Both the position numbers and the translations under genes were made by a program. DNA of 64,000 nt from JAKAGZ01 sp963783855 (GTDB taxonomy: Bacteria; Bacteroidota; Ignavibacteria; Ignavibacteriales; Ignavibacteriaceae), in the NCBI GenBank assembly GCA_963783855.1, contig CAWAPE010000003.1, positions 62,001 to 126,000 on the forward strand, in the 5' to 3' direction. How positions within the stretch are numbered: the stretch's first letter is position 1; each line of letters opens with the position of its first letter. The notes beneath the pieces were generated by a model. That model ran no database searches, was not told where the DNA came from, and saw only the letters and a program-made list of their open reading frames with translations. Shown here piece by piece: positions 1 through 8,930 of the stretch.

Positions 1-1
1 C

Positions 2-3000
2 ATGTTATCAGGCAAATTAATCTTTGCGCAATTTGGCCAGGTCCAGGGACACGTTCCCAGTAAAGAAAGGGGGGACCCTAGGGTAAGGGCGCAAGCGCAA
101 ATGGAAGGTAACAGGGTAAGAACAACAATATTTAACTTTGCTTTTACCGGAAGAACCGGTGGCGAATTTCCAATTGATGTTCAGACTCCTTACGAATGGC
201 CCAAAAATACCGGACAGGTTTATCTTGCACTTACCGGTTTAATTCTTGGTGGTGAAGTAACAGATAGTAAAGGGCAAATCCAGCATATTATAGATGTTCC
301 TGATTATCGATCTTCACCTCAGGGCAATAGCTGGAACCTTGAACCAATACCGGGATATTCTTCTCCGGTTGATGGGAAAAATACAATTGCAAATAGTCTG
401 GATTCAGACACCTGGCCTTCCGAATGGCCAGATAAACTTAATGATCAAAGTGATCCGGGATGGAAAGGAAGTTGGAACGGATATTTTGGTAAAAATATTT
501 TTAATGCTGACCAGGAACTTTTTGCAAAAGCATCTGATGACAGATATGATCGGTACGCCGATTATTTCCCTGATACTACTGACCTAACAAGAAAAGGGCT
601 TGGTATAATTGTCGATCAGAGAACTCTTGCATGGTCTCAGCTTTTAGTACAGGATGATGTATTTCTTCTTTATACATTAAGAAATGACGGTACAAAAGAT
701 ATTCCTAAGATGGGTGTCACTATTTGGTTTGCTGATTTCGTAGGGGGTAATGGTGATTCACAGGACGATATAGCAGACTTTGATATTTTAGGAAGATTTC
801 TCTGGTCACGCGATAATGATAACAGGGCGGCTACTTTCGGTAACGATCCTGTTGGTGCTGTTGCTGTTTCATTCCTCGAAACACCTGGAAATTCTACGGA
901 CAGAATTGATAATGATGGTGATGGTGAAATTAATGGTCCAAAAGTTACTGATGCTATGCTGGTTGGGGAAGTTCCTGATAATGGTGTAGATGATAATGGT
1001 AACGGACTTATTGATGAAAATCAGACACACGTTCCTTTTGGATCACAGCCCGGTACTACATATGCAAATGGTTTTGATGATAATAACAACGGTGAAATAA
1101 ACAGCCCGGTTGTAACTCAGCAAATGATAGATGATGCCTCTACAGATAAATGGCACCGTTGGCCTCCGAGCCCTGAAACGGATGCTGTACAAAAGGGAAA
1201 GGTATGGTTGATTGGACTTACTCAAAGTGACTTAGGAAAGAAATTTAAAGATAATATTGACAACGATAACAATTCGAACAGCTCTAACAGCTATAATAAT
1301 CTTCCCGCAATAACCCAAACTATGATTGACCAGGCAGCTACCGATAAATATCATCGTTACAAAGTATCTGGTACAGATGTAATTCTTTACAATGTTACAC
1401 AGGCCTCACTTGGAAAGAAATATCTAAATAAAAATGGATTGAGAGATGTTGGTGTTGATGAAAATATAGATGAAATGATTGATGAATCAAGAACAGATGG
1501 AATTGATAACGATGGTGACTGGAATTCATTAACAGATGATGTTGGTTTGGATGGAGTTGCTGGTACAGGTGATTCAGGAGAAGGAGATGGTAAACCTACT
1601 TCGGGCGTTGGCTCAGGCAGGCCCGGTGAACCTAATGTAGATTTAACCGACGTTAAGGAAACTGATCAGATTGGTATAACTAATGCACAAAGAATTGCAG
1701 CTGGCGGATTAAATATTAATAGTGATGCTCAAATGTGGTTCGATTTTATGATTCCGGGAAAATATTTTAATCCTGCAGTTGTAGCACCGGGCGAATATGA
1801 TCTTTTTGTTTCCTCCGGGTTATTCCCAATGAAAGCTGGTGATGTACAACCTTTCTCGATGGTTGTAATATTGGTAAATGGGCCGGTTAACGATCCGGGC
1901 GGAACTCTAAGAAGAAATGAAGTACTCAAGAAAAGAACAAGAGCACAGGAAACATATCAGAATAATTATAGATTTGCAGTTGCACCACCTGCCCCTACTT
2001 TAACAGCCGTGCCGGGAGATAATAAAGTAACTTTATATTGGGATGACGCTGCTGAAAGTTCATATGATGCATTTACTGCAAATATTGGTGGTGACGGTCA
2101 CCACTTTGAAGGCTATAGAATATACAGGGCATCTGACCCTGCATTTCTTGATGCAACAAATATTACTAATGGATTCGGTACAAAACAATTTCTGACTCCA
2201 TTAAAGATTTTTGATCTGAAGGATGGCATTACCGGGTTTGATTCAGTTGGTATAGATGGAATTCATTATTACCTTGGTGATGATTCAGGGTTGCAGCACT
2301 CTTTTATAGATAGTAGCGCAAAAAATGGATTTACATATTACTATGCTATTGTTTCTTACAGCAAAGGTTTTTCTGCTGGTGGGATATTACCTGCTGAAAG
2401 CCCCGTTAGAATTAACCTGAAAGCTGATGGTTCAGTGAAACTAGGTCCTAATGTTGCAAGAGTTTCTCCTGAAGCTACTTCAGCCGGATATGTTGGAGCT
2501 TCATTAGGTACTATAAAATTAATTAAGGGAGCTACAACCAGTAAAGTCTCTTATGAAATTGTTGATCCCAACCAGGTAAAAAATAACCATGTGTATAACA
2601 TTACTTTCCAGGATACCTTGATCTTAGGTGGTGCTGGGAAAGCAGATACACTAAAAACAAAAAACTATTCTCTTATTGATTCTACCACAGGTGCGACATT
2701 AATAAAGGAAAGTACTCACCTGGAATCTACTTATGAACAACCAATAGTTGATGGTTACAGACTCTCATTTGAAAATGAACAAAGAGTTCAACTGGATGAA
2801 ACTAATTCTAAATGGAATGATCCGAATGTTCCCAAATATATAGTGGAAAAATTTGTAGCTCCCGGTACTCCACCCGGAGAAGAAAGGCCAAATGATTATA
2901 AAGTATATTTTGGAAATGTGGGTACTGACACATCAGTAGCATATAAAATAGGTACAACCACTTATCCGCCTAAACCTGTCAATTTCCGTGTTTTCAATAT

Positions 3001-3622
3001 AACAACACAGAAGTATTTGAAATTCGGCTTCCTTGAATTGGATACGACTTTTGGAGGACAGGGAAAACTTTCTGCTCGTGGTGCTTATAAAGATAGAATA
3101 GTATTTCTTGAACCAAACTCAAATGATTCACTGGTAACAACATGGTGGTTCTATTTGTCAGCACAGCCTGATACAGCATTAGGCCAAACAATACCACAAC
3201 CCGGGGACACTGCTTATATCTATCTCAGAAAACCATTTTTGTCTAATGATGTATTTTCTTTTACATCAAGTTCCCCCAAAGTTGATAAGTCAATGGCCAA
3301 AACTGATCTGGATAAAATAAAAGTTGTTCCAAATCCGTATTTGGGTTCAGCTAGGTGGGAAGTTAAAAATCCTTATACCTCAGGAAGAGGGCCAAGATCA
3401 TTGCATTTCACTCATCTTCCCGCTAAATGTACTATCAGGATTTTTACAGTTGATGGGGAACTTGTAAATACAATAGAACATAGTAGTGCCATCGATAATG
3501 GTACTGAAGATTGGAACATGCTAACTAAAGATAATTTAGCTATTTCATATGGTGTGTATATATTTCACGTAGAAGCACCCGGAATAGGAGAAAAAATTGG
3601 CAAATTTGCCGTTATAAAATAG
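2..3622 (+). CDS. Large secreted surface protein with T9SS-type C-terminus (5' end cut by window)
   Basis: The frame is open from the first base and the first visible residues (KLIFAQ) look like the end of a signal peptide, so the true start probably lies just upstream. About residues 300-560 contain several Asp/Asn/Gly-rich stretches (DNDGDGEING, DDNGNGLIDE, DGIDNDGD) that resemble calcium-binding TSP3 or dockerin-like loops. About residues 660-830 look like a fibronectin type III region (APTLTAVPGDNKVTLYWDD). The last 90 residues (VVPNPYLGSARWE ... YGVYIFHVEA ... GKFAVIK) match the beta-rich sorting domain that Ignavibacteria-type T9SS cargo carries, although the usual YPNPFNPST is reduced to NPY. 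A PorV-like gene follows 64 bp downstream. Role inferred: large exported or surface-attached adhesin-like protein. No enzymatic motif was recognised. Confidence 0.75.
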   Translation: MLSGKLIFAQFGQVQGHVPSKERGDPRVRAQAQMEGNRVRTTIFNFAFTGRTGGEFPIDVQTPYEWPKNTGQVYLALTGLILGGEVTDSKGQIQHIIDVPDYRSSPQGNSWNLEPIPGYSSPVDGKNTIANSLDSDTWPSEWPDKLNDQSDPGWKGSWNGYFGKNIFNADQELFAKASDDRYDRYADYFPDTTDLTRKGLGIIVDQRTLAWSQLLVQDDVFLLYTLRNDGTKDIPKMGVTIWFADFVGGNGDSQDDIADFDILGRFLWSRDNDNRAATFGNDPVGAVAVSFLETPGNSTDRIDNDGDGEINGPKVTDAMLVGEVPDNGVDDNGNGLIDENQTHVPFGSQPGTTYANGFDDNNNGEINSPVVTQQMIDDASTDKWHRWPPSPETDAVQKGKVWLIGLTQSDLGKKFKDNIDNDNNSNSSNSYNNLPAITQTMIDQAATDKYHRYKVSGTDVILYNVTQASLGKKYLNKNGLRDVGVDENIDEMIDESRTDGIDNDGDWNSLTDDVGLDGVAGTGDSGEGDGKPTSGVGSGRPGEPNVDLTDVKETDQIGITNAQRIAAGGLNINSDAQMWFDFMIPGKYFNPAVVAPGEYDLFVSSGLFPMKAGDVQPFSMVVILVNGPVNDPGGTLRRNEVLKKRTRAQETYQNNYRFAVAPPAPTLTAVPGDNKVTLYWDDAAESSYDAFTANIGGDGHHFEGYRIYRASDPAFLDATNITNGFGTKQFLTPLKIFDLKDGITGFDSVGIDGIHYYLGDDSGLQHSFIDSSAKNGFTYYYAIVSYSKGFSAGGILPAESPVRINLKADGSVKLGPNVARVSPEATSAGYVGASLGTIKLIKGATTSKVSYEIVDPNQVKNNHVYNITFQDTLILGGAGKADTLKTKNYSLIDSTTGATLIKESTHLESTYEQPIVDGYRLSFENEQRVQLDETNSKWNDPNVPKYIVEKFVAPGTPPGEERPNDYKVYFGNVGTDTSVAYKIGTTTYPPKPVNFRVFNITTQKYLKFGFLELDTTFGGQGKLSARGAYKDRIVFLEPNSNDSLVTTWWFYLSAQPDTALGQTIPQPGDTAYIYLRKPFLSNDVFSFTSSSPKVDKSMAKTDLDKIKVVPNPYLGSARWEVKNPYTSGRGPRSLHFTHLPAKCTIRIFTVDGELVNTIEHSSAIDNGTEDWNMLTKDNLAISYGVYIFHVEAPGIGEKIGKFAVIK

Positions 3623-3686
3623 CCTGTTTAGGCAGGCAAATTCTTAGAAAAATTTGAAAACTTGAAATTATTCAAGGAGCTGTAAA

Positions 3687-4715
3687 GTGTCGACTAAAAA
3701 AATAATTTTAACCAGCATTATAGCCATAACATTTATGGCCGGTGGTATCTTTGCACAAAAGGTTTCCAAAACAGGTACAACGGCTGCAAAATTTTTGAGT
3801 CTTGGAATAGGGCCAAGAGCAAACGCAATGGGTGGCGCTTTTAGTTCTATTGCAGATGATGCTTCTGCAATCTACTGGAATCCTGCCGGTATTGCTTACG
3901 CGGACCAGTTTCAGGGTATCTTCACTTACTCAGATATGTTTGCGGATATTAAACTTAGTTACTTTGGTGCCATTATTCCTGCGGGCAATTACGGCAACTT
4001 TGCGGTAAGCGTTACAGCTTTGAATTATGGTGAATTACAGGTAACAACAGAGAACCAGCCGGAAGGTACGGGTGAAACATTTTCACCGGGCAGTTATGCC
4101 TTTGGAATTTCATATGCAAGATTTATTACCGAGGATTTTGCTGTCGGAGGGTCGGCAAAACTTATAACTGAAAAGATTTATCATTCAAGTGCTACCGGCA
4201 TTTCATTTGATGTGGGTACCATCTTTAAAACACCTTTTTACGGAATAAGGTTTGCCAGCAGCATTACTAACTATGGTACAAAAATGCAAATGTCAGGGGA
4301 TGACTTATTAATTCGTTATGATGTTGATCCACAAAGAGCAGGAAGTAACAATACAGTTGATGCAAATATTGCAACAGAACAATTTGATCTTCCATTAAGA
4401 TTACAAATCGGACTTTCAAGAGATTTTATTTTTCTTGATGACCAGAGATTTACGTTGGCAATTGATGGCATAGTACCAAACGATAATGATCAATCAGTTA
4501 ATATTGGTGGTGAACTTGCTCTCTTTAATGAGATGATATCACTTCGTGGTGGATATAAATCCTTGTTCCTGAAAGATAGTCAGGAAGGATTGACACTTGG
4601 AATTGGATTTAAATATAACAGGCCCGGGTTTATTAATGTTAGTATCGATTATGCGTACCAGAAATTTGATTACCTGGGAAATATAAATACGTTTGGAATA
4701 ATTCTTAAGTTCTAA
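3687..4715 (+). CDS. PorV/PorQ-family outer-membrane beta-barrel protein
   Basis: 342 residues with a signal peptide ending at GGIFAQ. The N-terminal signature after it (TAAKFLSLGIGPRANAMGGAFSSIADDASAIYWNPAG) is the hallmark of the PorV/PorQ/UPF0164 family of outer-membrane barrels, and the protein ends in an aromatic-rich strand with terminal F. PorV is the T9SS shuttle that carries cargo proteins to the outer-membrane attachment complex. The start is GTG at 3687, chosen because AAGGAG lies 8 bases upstream. The gene sits between two T9SS-type cargo genes, which suggests that it serves or accompanies them rather than being the only PorV of the cell. Confidence 0.85.
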   Translation: MSTKKIILTSIIAITFMAGGIFAQKVSKTGTTAAKFLSLGIGPRANAMGGAFSSIADDASAIYWNPAGIAYADQFQGIFTYSDMFADIKLSYFGAIIPAGNYGNFAVSVTALNYGELQVTTENQPEGTGETFSPGSYAFGISYARFITEDFAVGGSAKLITEKIYHSSATGISFDVGTIFKTPFYGIRFASSITNYGTKMQMSGDDLLIRYDVDPQRAGSNNTVDANIATEQFDLPLRLQIGLSRDFIFLDDQRFTLAIDGIVPNDNDQSVNIGGELALFNEMISLRGGYKSLFLKDSQEGLTLGIGFKYNRPGFINVSIDYAYQKFDYLGNINTFGIILKF

Positions 4716-4731
4716 AAATTATCTAAATAAT

Positions 4732-4755
4732 ATTTTCCATTTTTATGTGGAAAAT
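4732..4755. terminator. AT-rich hairpin between PorV-like gene and next gene
   Basis: ATTTTCCA and TGGAAAAT form an 8-bp stem with an 8-base loop in the 71-bp gap before the next gene. It is followed by TTATTT rather than a clean T run. It could be a weak terminator, an attenuator or an mRNA-stabilising stem. Confidence 0.25.
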
Positions 4756-4786
4756 TATTTCATAACTAATAACTAAGGAGCTTCAT

Positions 4787-6676
4787 ATGAAAAAATACCT
4801 TCTACTACTCGGGGTGTTTTTGTTTGTGGGCTTTACTTCACTACAGGCACAAATCAATGTCACTTTTAAAGTTGACATGTCACGCTGGCAGGAATTAGGA
4901 AAATTTAATCCTGCTCTTGACGAGGTAAAATGTGTGGGGGATGTAAGCCCAAATAGTTGGGATCCCGCAGCAAACACCGGTATGACAAGAACCGGTGGTA
5001 GCGGTGCGGATTCTTCTGTTTATACTGTTACTTATGCGATAAATCCTAGTGCATCCTTTGCATATAAATATGCTATAGGCAGCGACTGGAACAGAGATGA
5101 AAAGGATCTAGGGGGAGATGGCAACAGACATCTTGTTACAGGAACAGTAGATAGTACCCTCGCAACTGTCTGGTTCGATAATATAAGTGGTGGCTATAGA
5201 CATGTTACATTTAAAGTGGATATGGCATTACCAATTAAACAGGGTGTTGTTACTCCAGGAGTGACAAAAGTTTATTTGGCAGGTTCTTTCACGGATTGGC
5301 AAACCAGTGCAAGGGAAATGACAAAATCTTCGACCGATTCCACTTATAGCTACATGACCGTTGTTCCTGATGATAGTGTAGCATCAGGTGATACAGTGCA
5401 GTTTAAATATGTCTACAGTGCCTCAGATGCAGCCTCCGGAACTTGGGAAAGTGTTGACAACAGAAAATTCTTTGTTCCCGAAGCAGATTCTTCCAATTTT
5501 TCAGCTTATTGGAACGATACTAATCCAAACATTACACTGGGAAGTGGGAATATTACATTTCAGGTTGATATGAGTGTAATGAGTGAGATTGGTATTTTTG
5601 ATAATACCAGGGACTCTGTTGAAGTAAGAGGTGCATTTAATGGTTGGGGAGATGCAGATCCAACTAATTCAAGACTTAATCAGAATTTCTCTAATCCAGA
5701 TTCATGGTTCCTGGCCGTTCCTTTTAATAACGTTGAAGTTGGCGGTAAACAGGAATTCAAATTCTATGTTATAAATAAATCGACCGGTACTGTTGATACA
5801 CTCTGGAAAGATGGGTATGAAAGACCTATACAACAGGGCGGTAATAACTGGAACTTCCTGTTCCCGGGAAAAGATACAACTGTTTCTAAAATGTACGACG
5901 GCATACAAACTGATTGGGTAATACCATCCGGTACAAACCTTTCAGCTAAATTTAGCGTTGATATGACAGATGCAATGGATGCTACAAAACAGGCAATTCC
6001 ATTTAATCCGGCAACAGATACTCTATATTGGATCTGTGAACAACCGGCATTCACTCGTTCCCAGGAATGGGTAGACAGTGACAATATGAAAGTATTGATG
6101 ATGACGCAGGTAGGTTCTTCTAATATATGGAGTGGAACTCTTGCTGTAACATCTCCGGCTTTTAATGCATTTGAATACCGATATGGTTGGGTTTCCAGTG
6201 GATCCTGGACTCTCGAAAATGGAGCCCTAGGTGTAAATGATACTTACAGAAGAAGATTTATTGGGCAAGATGCTGCAAGATCATTTCCTGTAAATCCCTG
6301 GACAATGCCAACGGATACCTGGACACCGGGTGATGTAAAGACTGATCTTGAAGTTGATCCTTATCAATCATATAATGACTTTACCGGATTGAAACAGGAA
6401 AAAGTTCAGCCGCTTACTTATAGTCTGGATCAAAATTATCCTAATCCGTTCAACCCTTCAACAAATATCAGGTTTAGCATTCAGAAAGCAGGTCTGGTAT
6501 CGTTGAAGATATATAATGTATTGGGTCAGGAAGTAACAACATTGTTAAACGGTGAATTATCCGCTGGAACTTACACTTATAGTTTTGATGCTTCAAGACT
6601 TAGCAGTGGAATATATTTCTATACAATTCATTCTAACAATTTTGTTCAGACGAAGAAAATGATCCTGTTGAAGTAA
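4787..6676 (+). CDS. T9SS type A sorting-domain protein with four repeated carbohydrate-binding-like modules
   Basis: 629 residues. The signal peptide ends at LQAQ (residue 22). Four tandem modules each open with the same strand, xTFxVDM or AKFSVDM, at about residues 23, 138, 255 and 385. Modules 2 and 3 contain YLAGSFTDWQ and VRGAFNGWGD, which resemble the Ig-like starch-binding modules CBM20/CBM48. Residues about 545-629 form a complete T9SS sorting domain (NYPNPFNPST, IYNVLGQEV, LSSGIYFYTI, KKMILLK). The ATG is preceded by AAGGAG. The protein is probably exported and surface-anchored, and may bind alpha-glucan for the two GH13 enzymes encoded at 11.4-15.7 kb. The sugar-binding role is inferred, because no catalytic domain is visible. 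Confidence 0.85.
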   Translation: MKKYLLLLGVFLFVGFTSLQAQINVTFKVDMSRWQELGKFNPALDEVKCVGDVSPNSWDPAANTGMTRTGGSGADSSVYTVTYAINPSASFAYKYAIGSDWNRDEKDLGGDGNRHLVTGTVDSTLATVWFDNISGGYRHVTFKVDMALPIKQGVVTPGVTKVYLAGSFTDWQTSAREMTKSSTDSTYSYMTVVPDDSVASGDTVQFKYVYSASDAASGTWESVDNRKFFVPEADSSNFSAYWNDTNPNITLGSGNITFQVDMSVMSEIGIFDNTRDSVEVRGAFNGWGDADPTNSRLNQNFSNPDSWFLAVPFNNVEVGGKQEFKFYVINKSTGTVDTLWKDGYERPIQQGGNNWNFLFPGKDTTVSKMYDGIQTDWVIPSGTNLSAKFSVDMTDAMDATKQAIPFNPATDTLYWICEQPAFTRSQEWVDSDNMKVLMMTQVGSSNIWSGTLAVTSPAFNAFEYRYGWVSSGSWTLENGALGVNDTYRRRFIGQDAARSFPVNPWTMPTDTWTPGDVKTDLEVDPYQSYNDFTGLKQEKVQPLTYSLDQNYPNPFNPSTNIRFSIQKAGLVSLKIYNVLGQEVTTLLNGELSAGTYTYSFDASRLSSGIYFYTIHSNNFVQTKKMILLK

Positions 6677-6692
6677 TTTTACTTTGACAAAC

Positions 6693-6723
6693 AAAAAAGC
6701 CCCGATTTATCGGGGCTTTTTTT
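6693..6723. terminator. Rho-independent terminator, bidirectional
   Basis: GCCCCGAT / ATCGGGGC perfect 8-bp stem (6699-6716) with a 2-base loop, flanked by A6 on one side and T7 on the other. It lies between two convergent genes and can serve both. Confidence 0.9.
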
Positions 6724-6742
6724 ATGTATGTGAATCGACTTA

Positions 6743-8707
6743 TTATTTAATTGCGGCTGTTAGTTGTGCTTTGAGTGCTTTAGCTTCATTATAACCCGGA
6801 TTAATTTGAAGAGCCTTGTTTACTGTTTCCAGCGCTTTCTTAAAGTTTCCTTCTCCAACATAGCAACCTGATAAATTATATAACACCTGGGCATCTTTGC
6901 TGTTAAAATTCAAGCTTTCAAGTAAATATTTTTTTGCTTGCTGATTATTATTTCTTGATAGATTAATAATTCCCATCCATTTCGTTGAAAAAGAATCAGG
7001 TCGCAGATCATATTTTCTTTTTAAATAAATATAAGCCTGATCATACATCTTATTATTCATTAACACATTGGCTGTATAGTCGTAATAGCTTAATATTATC
7101 GGGTACTGGGTAATAAGAACATTCATTACATCCAGGAAAAATTTCATATCTTTTTTATTGGCATACCACTCTGCAAGCTCCCGATGGGCTTTCTCCCAGT
7201 TAGAATCTTCAACCAGAAATCTGGCAGCAACGGAATCAACATGGTTTTTAGGTTGTAAGACCTTATAGTCAGGTAACTTCTGATCTTTTTCAATAAAAGG
7301 CCAATCATTTTTAAGAAGTTTAATCCTATATTTACCGATTATTGTATCTAATCTGCAAAAACTAAAATTTGCTACAGTCAGACTATCTTGTTTTCTATTA
7401 GAAATATCCAGGGGTTTAGAGTTTGGTAAAAAATTATGTTGCTCCATTGACCTGAAAAATATATTTCCCATTAATTGGTATCCCGCAAGTGTCGGATGAA
7501 GCTGATCGGTGAATAAATTATTTCCTACTATATTATCTGGACTTACAGCATTATATGTAGAGTCAACATTTGCGATGGGATAGTTAAATTCTTTGCCTAA
7601 CTTGTAAATAATTTTATTCATTCTACCCGGGGCCCTGAAACGGAGCGCATCAAGATCACGGGCAAATTTAAATAACGAATCGGCTATTACATAGGAGCCT
7701 TTTTGTAATTTATCTTTAGCTTCATTGTAGATATTATCCGCGCTAGGGTAACCATTCTCGGAAATTGAAACGAAAGGTGCCTGATCTTTTAAATTGCTGC
7801 TTAATGTGCCTAATATTACAGGAACATTTGCTTCTTTGGCCATTTTCAGTACATCAGTCATATTACCTTCAAACTGGGCCAGTCCTTTTAAGTATACATC
7901 AGAATTAAAACCAATAAACTGATTCTTTGCCATTCTTGACATTAGTGTTCCGGTTAGATGTTTCCGGCCGGATAACAATTTTGCTCCCGATTTAATCATA
8001 TCTCTTAATAGCTGAAATGTCTTAAAACGTTCAAGGCTAATAACTGCATTAACAATAGTTCTGGAGGTACCGAGATTTTCCATCGAGCCCACACCAAGAG
8101 CTCCATAATATTCATTGTGGCCTGCATAAATTAAAATCAAATCTGGTTTTTGCTTCAGTATACCTGGGATAAGATCTCTGATAGTATAACTGTTAACGGC
8201 CGTCATACTACAATTTATAACTTCTATCTTAGAATGAGGATATACCAGCGATAACCTGTCCTGAAGATAATTTGAAAATGAGCCAACCGGCAAAAAAGGA
8301 TATCCTGCAGCACTACTGCCTCCTAATACAAAAACCCTGAATGTGCTATCTGCTTTTACTTCATCAAATACGTTCTGATTTGAATAAGGCACGTTCTTAG
8401 TGTTAAAAAAATATTTATGGGCAATATCAGTATTTAACACTAACTTGCCTGTCGTAACATTAACCCATTGTGTGAAATCGTATCCGTAATTAAATATTCT
8501 TAATCCCACTTCGAGTAAGACAAAAAATAAAATCGGGATTAGTAGAAGAACTAAATAGAATGATTTTTTAACTGGCTTTTTAGGAATTGAATCTAAATAT
8601 TCATTAATTTCATTTTTTGTGAGATTTAAATCTTTGGCAAGTCTCTCTGAAGAATGTTTCCCCTTATTATTTTCAATCCATTTTTTTTGTTTATTTGTCA
8701 GGCTCAC
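6743..8707 (-). CDS. Membrane-anchored SGNH/GDSL hydrolase-family protein with C-terminal TPRs
   Basis: 654 residues. A short N-terminal helix-turn-helix-like stretch is followed by one membrane helix at about residues 50-68. The SGNH domain follows: block I GGSSAAG (Ser near residue 131), the Asn block AGHNEYYG near residue 200, and the Asp-His block DQLHPTLAGYQ near residue 402. About residues 540-654 hold three TPR-like helix pairs. Proteins of this design sit beside glycan acyl- or carbamoyl-transfer genes and are thought to process or deacylate glycans or lipids. The divergent neighbour here is a carbamoyltransferase with SxtJ- and DUF5989-type genes, which fits that association. The precise substrate cannot be read from the sequence. 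Confidence 0.8.
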   Translation of the reverse strand: MSLTNKQKKWIENNKGKHSSERLAKDLNLTKNEINEYLDSIPKKPVKKSFYLVLLLIPILFFVLLEVGLRIFNYGYDFTQWVNVTTGKLVLNTDIAHKYFFNTKNVPYSNQNVFDEVKADSTFRVFVLGGSSAAGYPFLPVGSFSNYLQDRLSLVYPHSKIEVINCSMTAVNSYTIRDLIPGILKQKPDLILIYAGHNEYYGALGVGSMENLGTSRTIVNAVISLERFKTFQLLRDMIKSGAKLLSGRKHLTGTLMSRMAKNQFIGFNSDVYLKGLAQFEGNMTDVLKMAKEANVPVILGTLSSNLKDQAPFVSISENGYPSADNIYNEAKDKLQKGSYVIADSLFKFARDLDALRFRAPGRMNKIIYKLGKEFNYPIANVDSTYNAVSPDNIVGNNLFTDQLHPTLAGYQLMGNIFFRSMEQHNFLPNSKPLDISNRKQDSLTVANFSFCRLDTIIGKYRIKLLKNDWPFIEKDQKLPDYKVLQPKNHVDSVAARFLVEDSNWEKAHRELAEWYANKKDMKFFLDVMNVLITQYPIILSYYDYTANVLMNNKMYDQAYIYLKRKYDLRPDSFSTKWMGIINLSRNNNQQAKKYLLESLNFNSKDAQVLYNLSGCYVGEGNFKKALETVNKALQINPGYNEAKALKAQLTAAIK

Positions 8708-8864
8708 TTTGATTTCCGGTAGAATTAATGGTTTTCAAAATTGATATTTATATAAGAAAAATACCCAAAATATCAGCTGATACCAAGCTTTAAAACCTAC
8801 CCATAAATGCTCTATTTCGGCTTAAATCAAAGGAAAAATCCACATTTCATTCATTTAAAAATGT

Positions 8865-8872
8865 TATATTTA
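8865..8872 (+). promoter_or_regulatory. Candidate -7 box (TATATTTA) for the carbamoyltransferase operon
   Basis: The divergent 223-bp gap contains TATATTTA, close to the Bacteroidota TAnnTTTG element. It would start transcription about 50 bases before the ATG at 8931. No convincing -33 element was confirmed. Confidence 0.3.
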
Positions 8873-8930
8873 ACCATTGAAAATGAATCACAAAAGTTTC
8901 GTTTTATTCGATTTAAAACCTTTTTATAGA

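Noticed and set aside
5764..6084. A 106-codon open frame on the minus strand inside the four-module T9SS gene
   Set aside because: It is antisense to a well-supported gene, has no ribosome site and no recognisable protein features.
8877..8930. Longer start for the carbamoyltransferase
   Set aside because: The extra 18 residues do not resemble the family, which begins MYILGISAFYHDSAA, and they overlap the promoter region.
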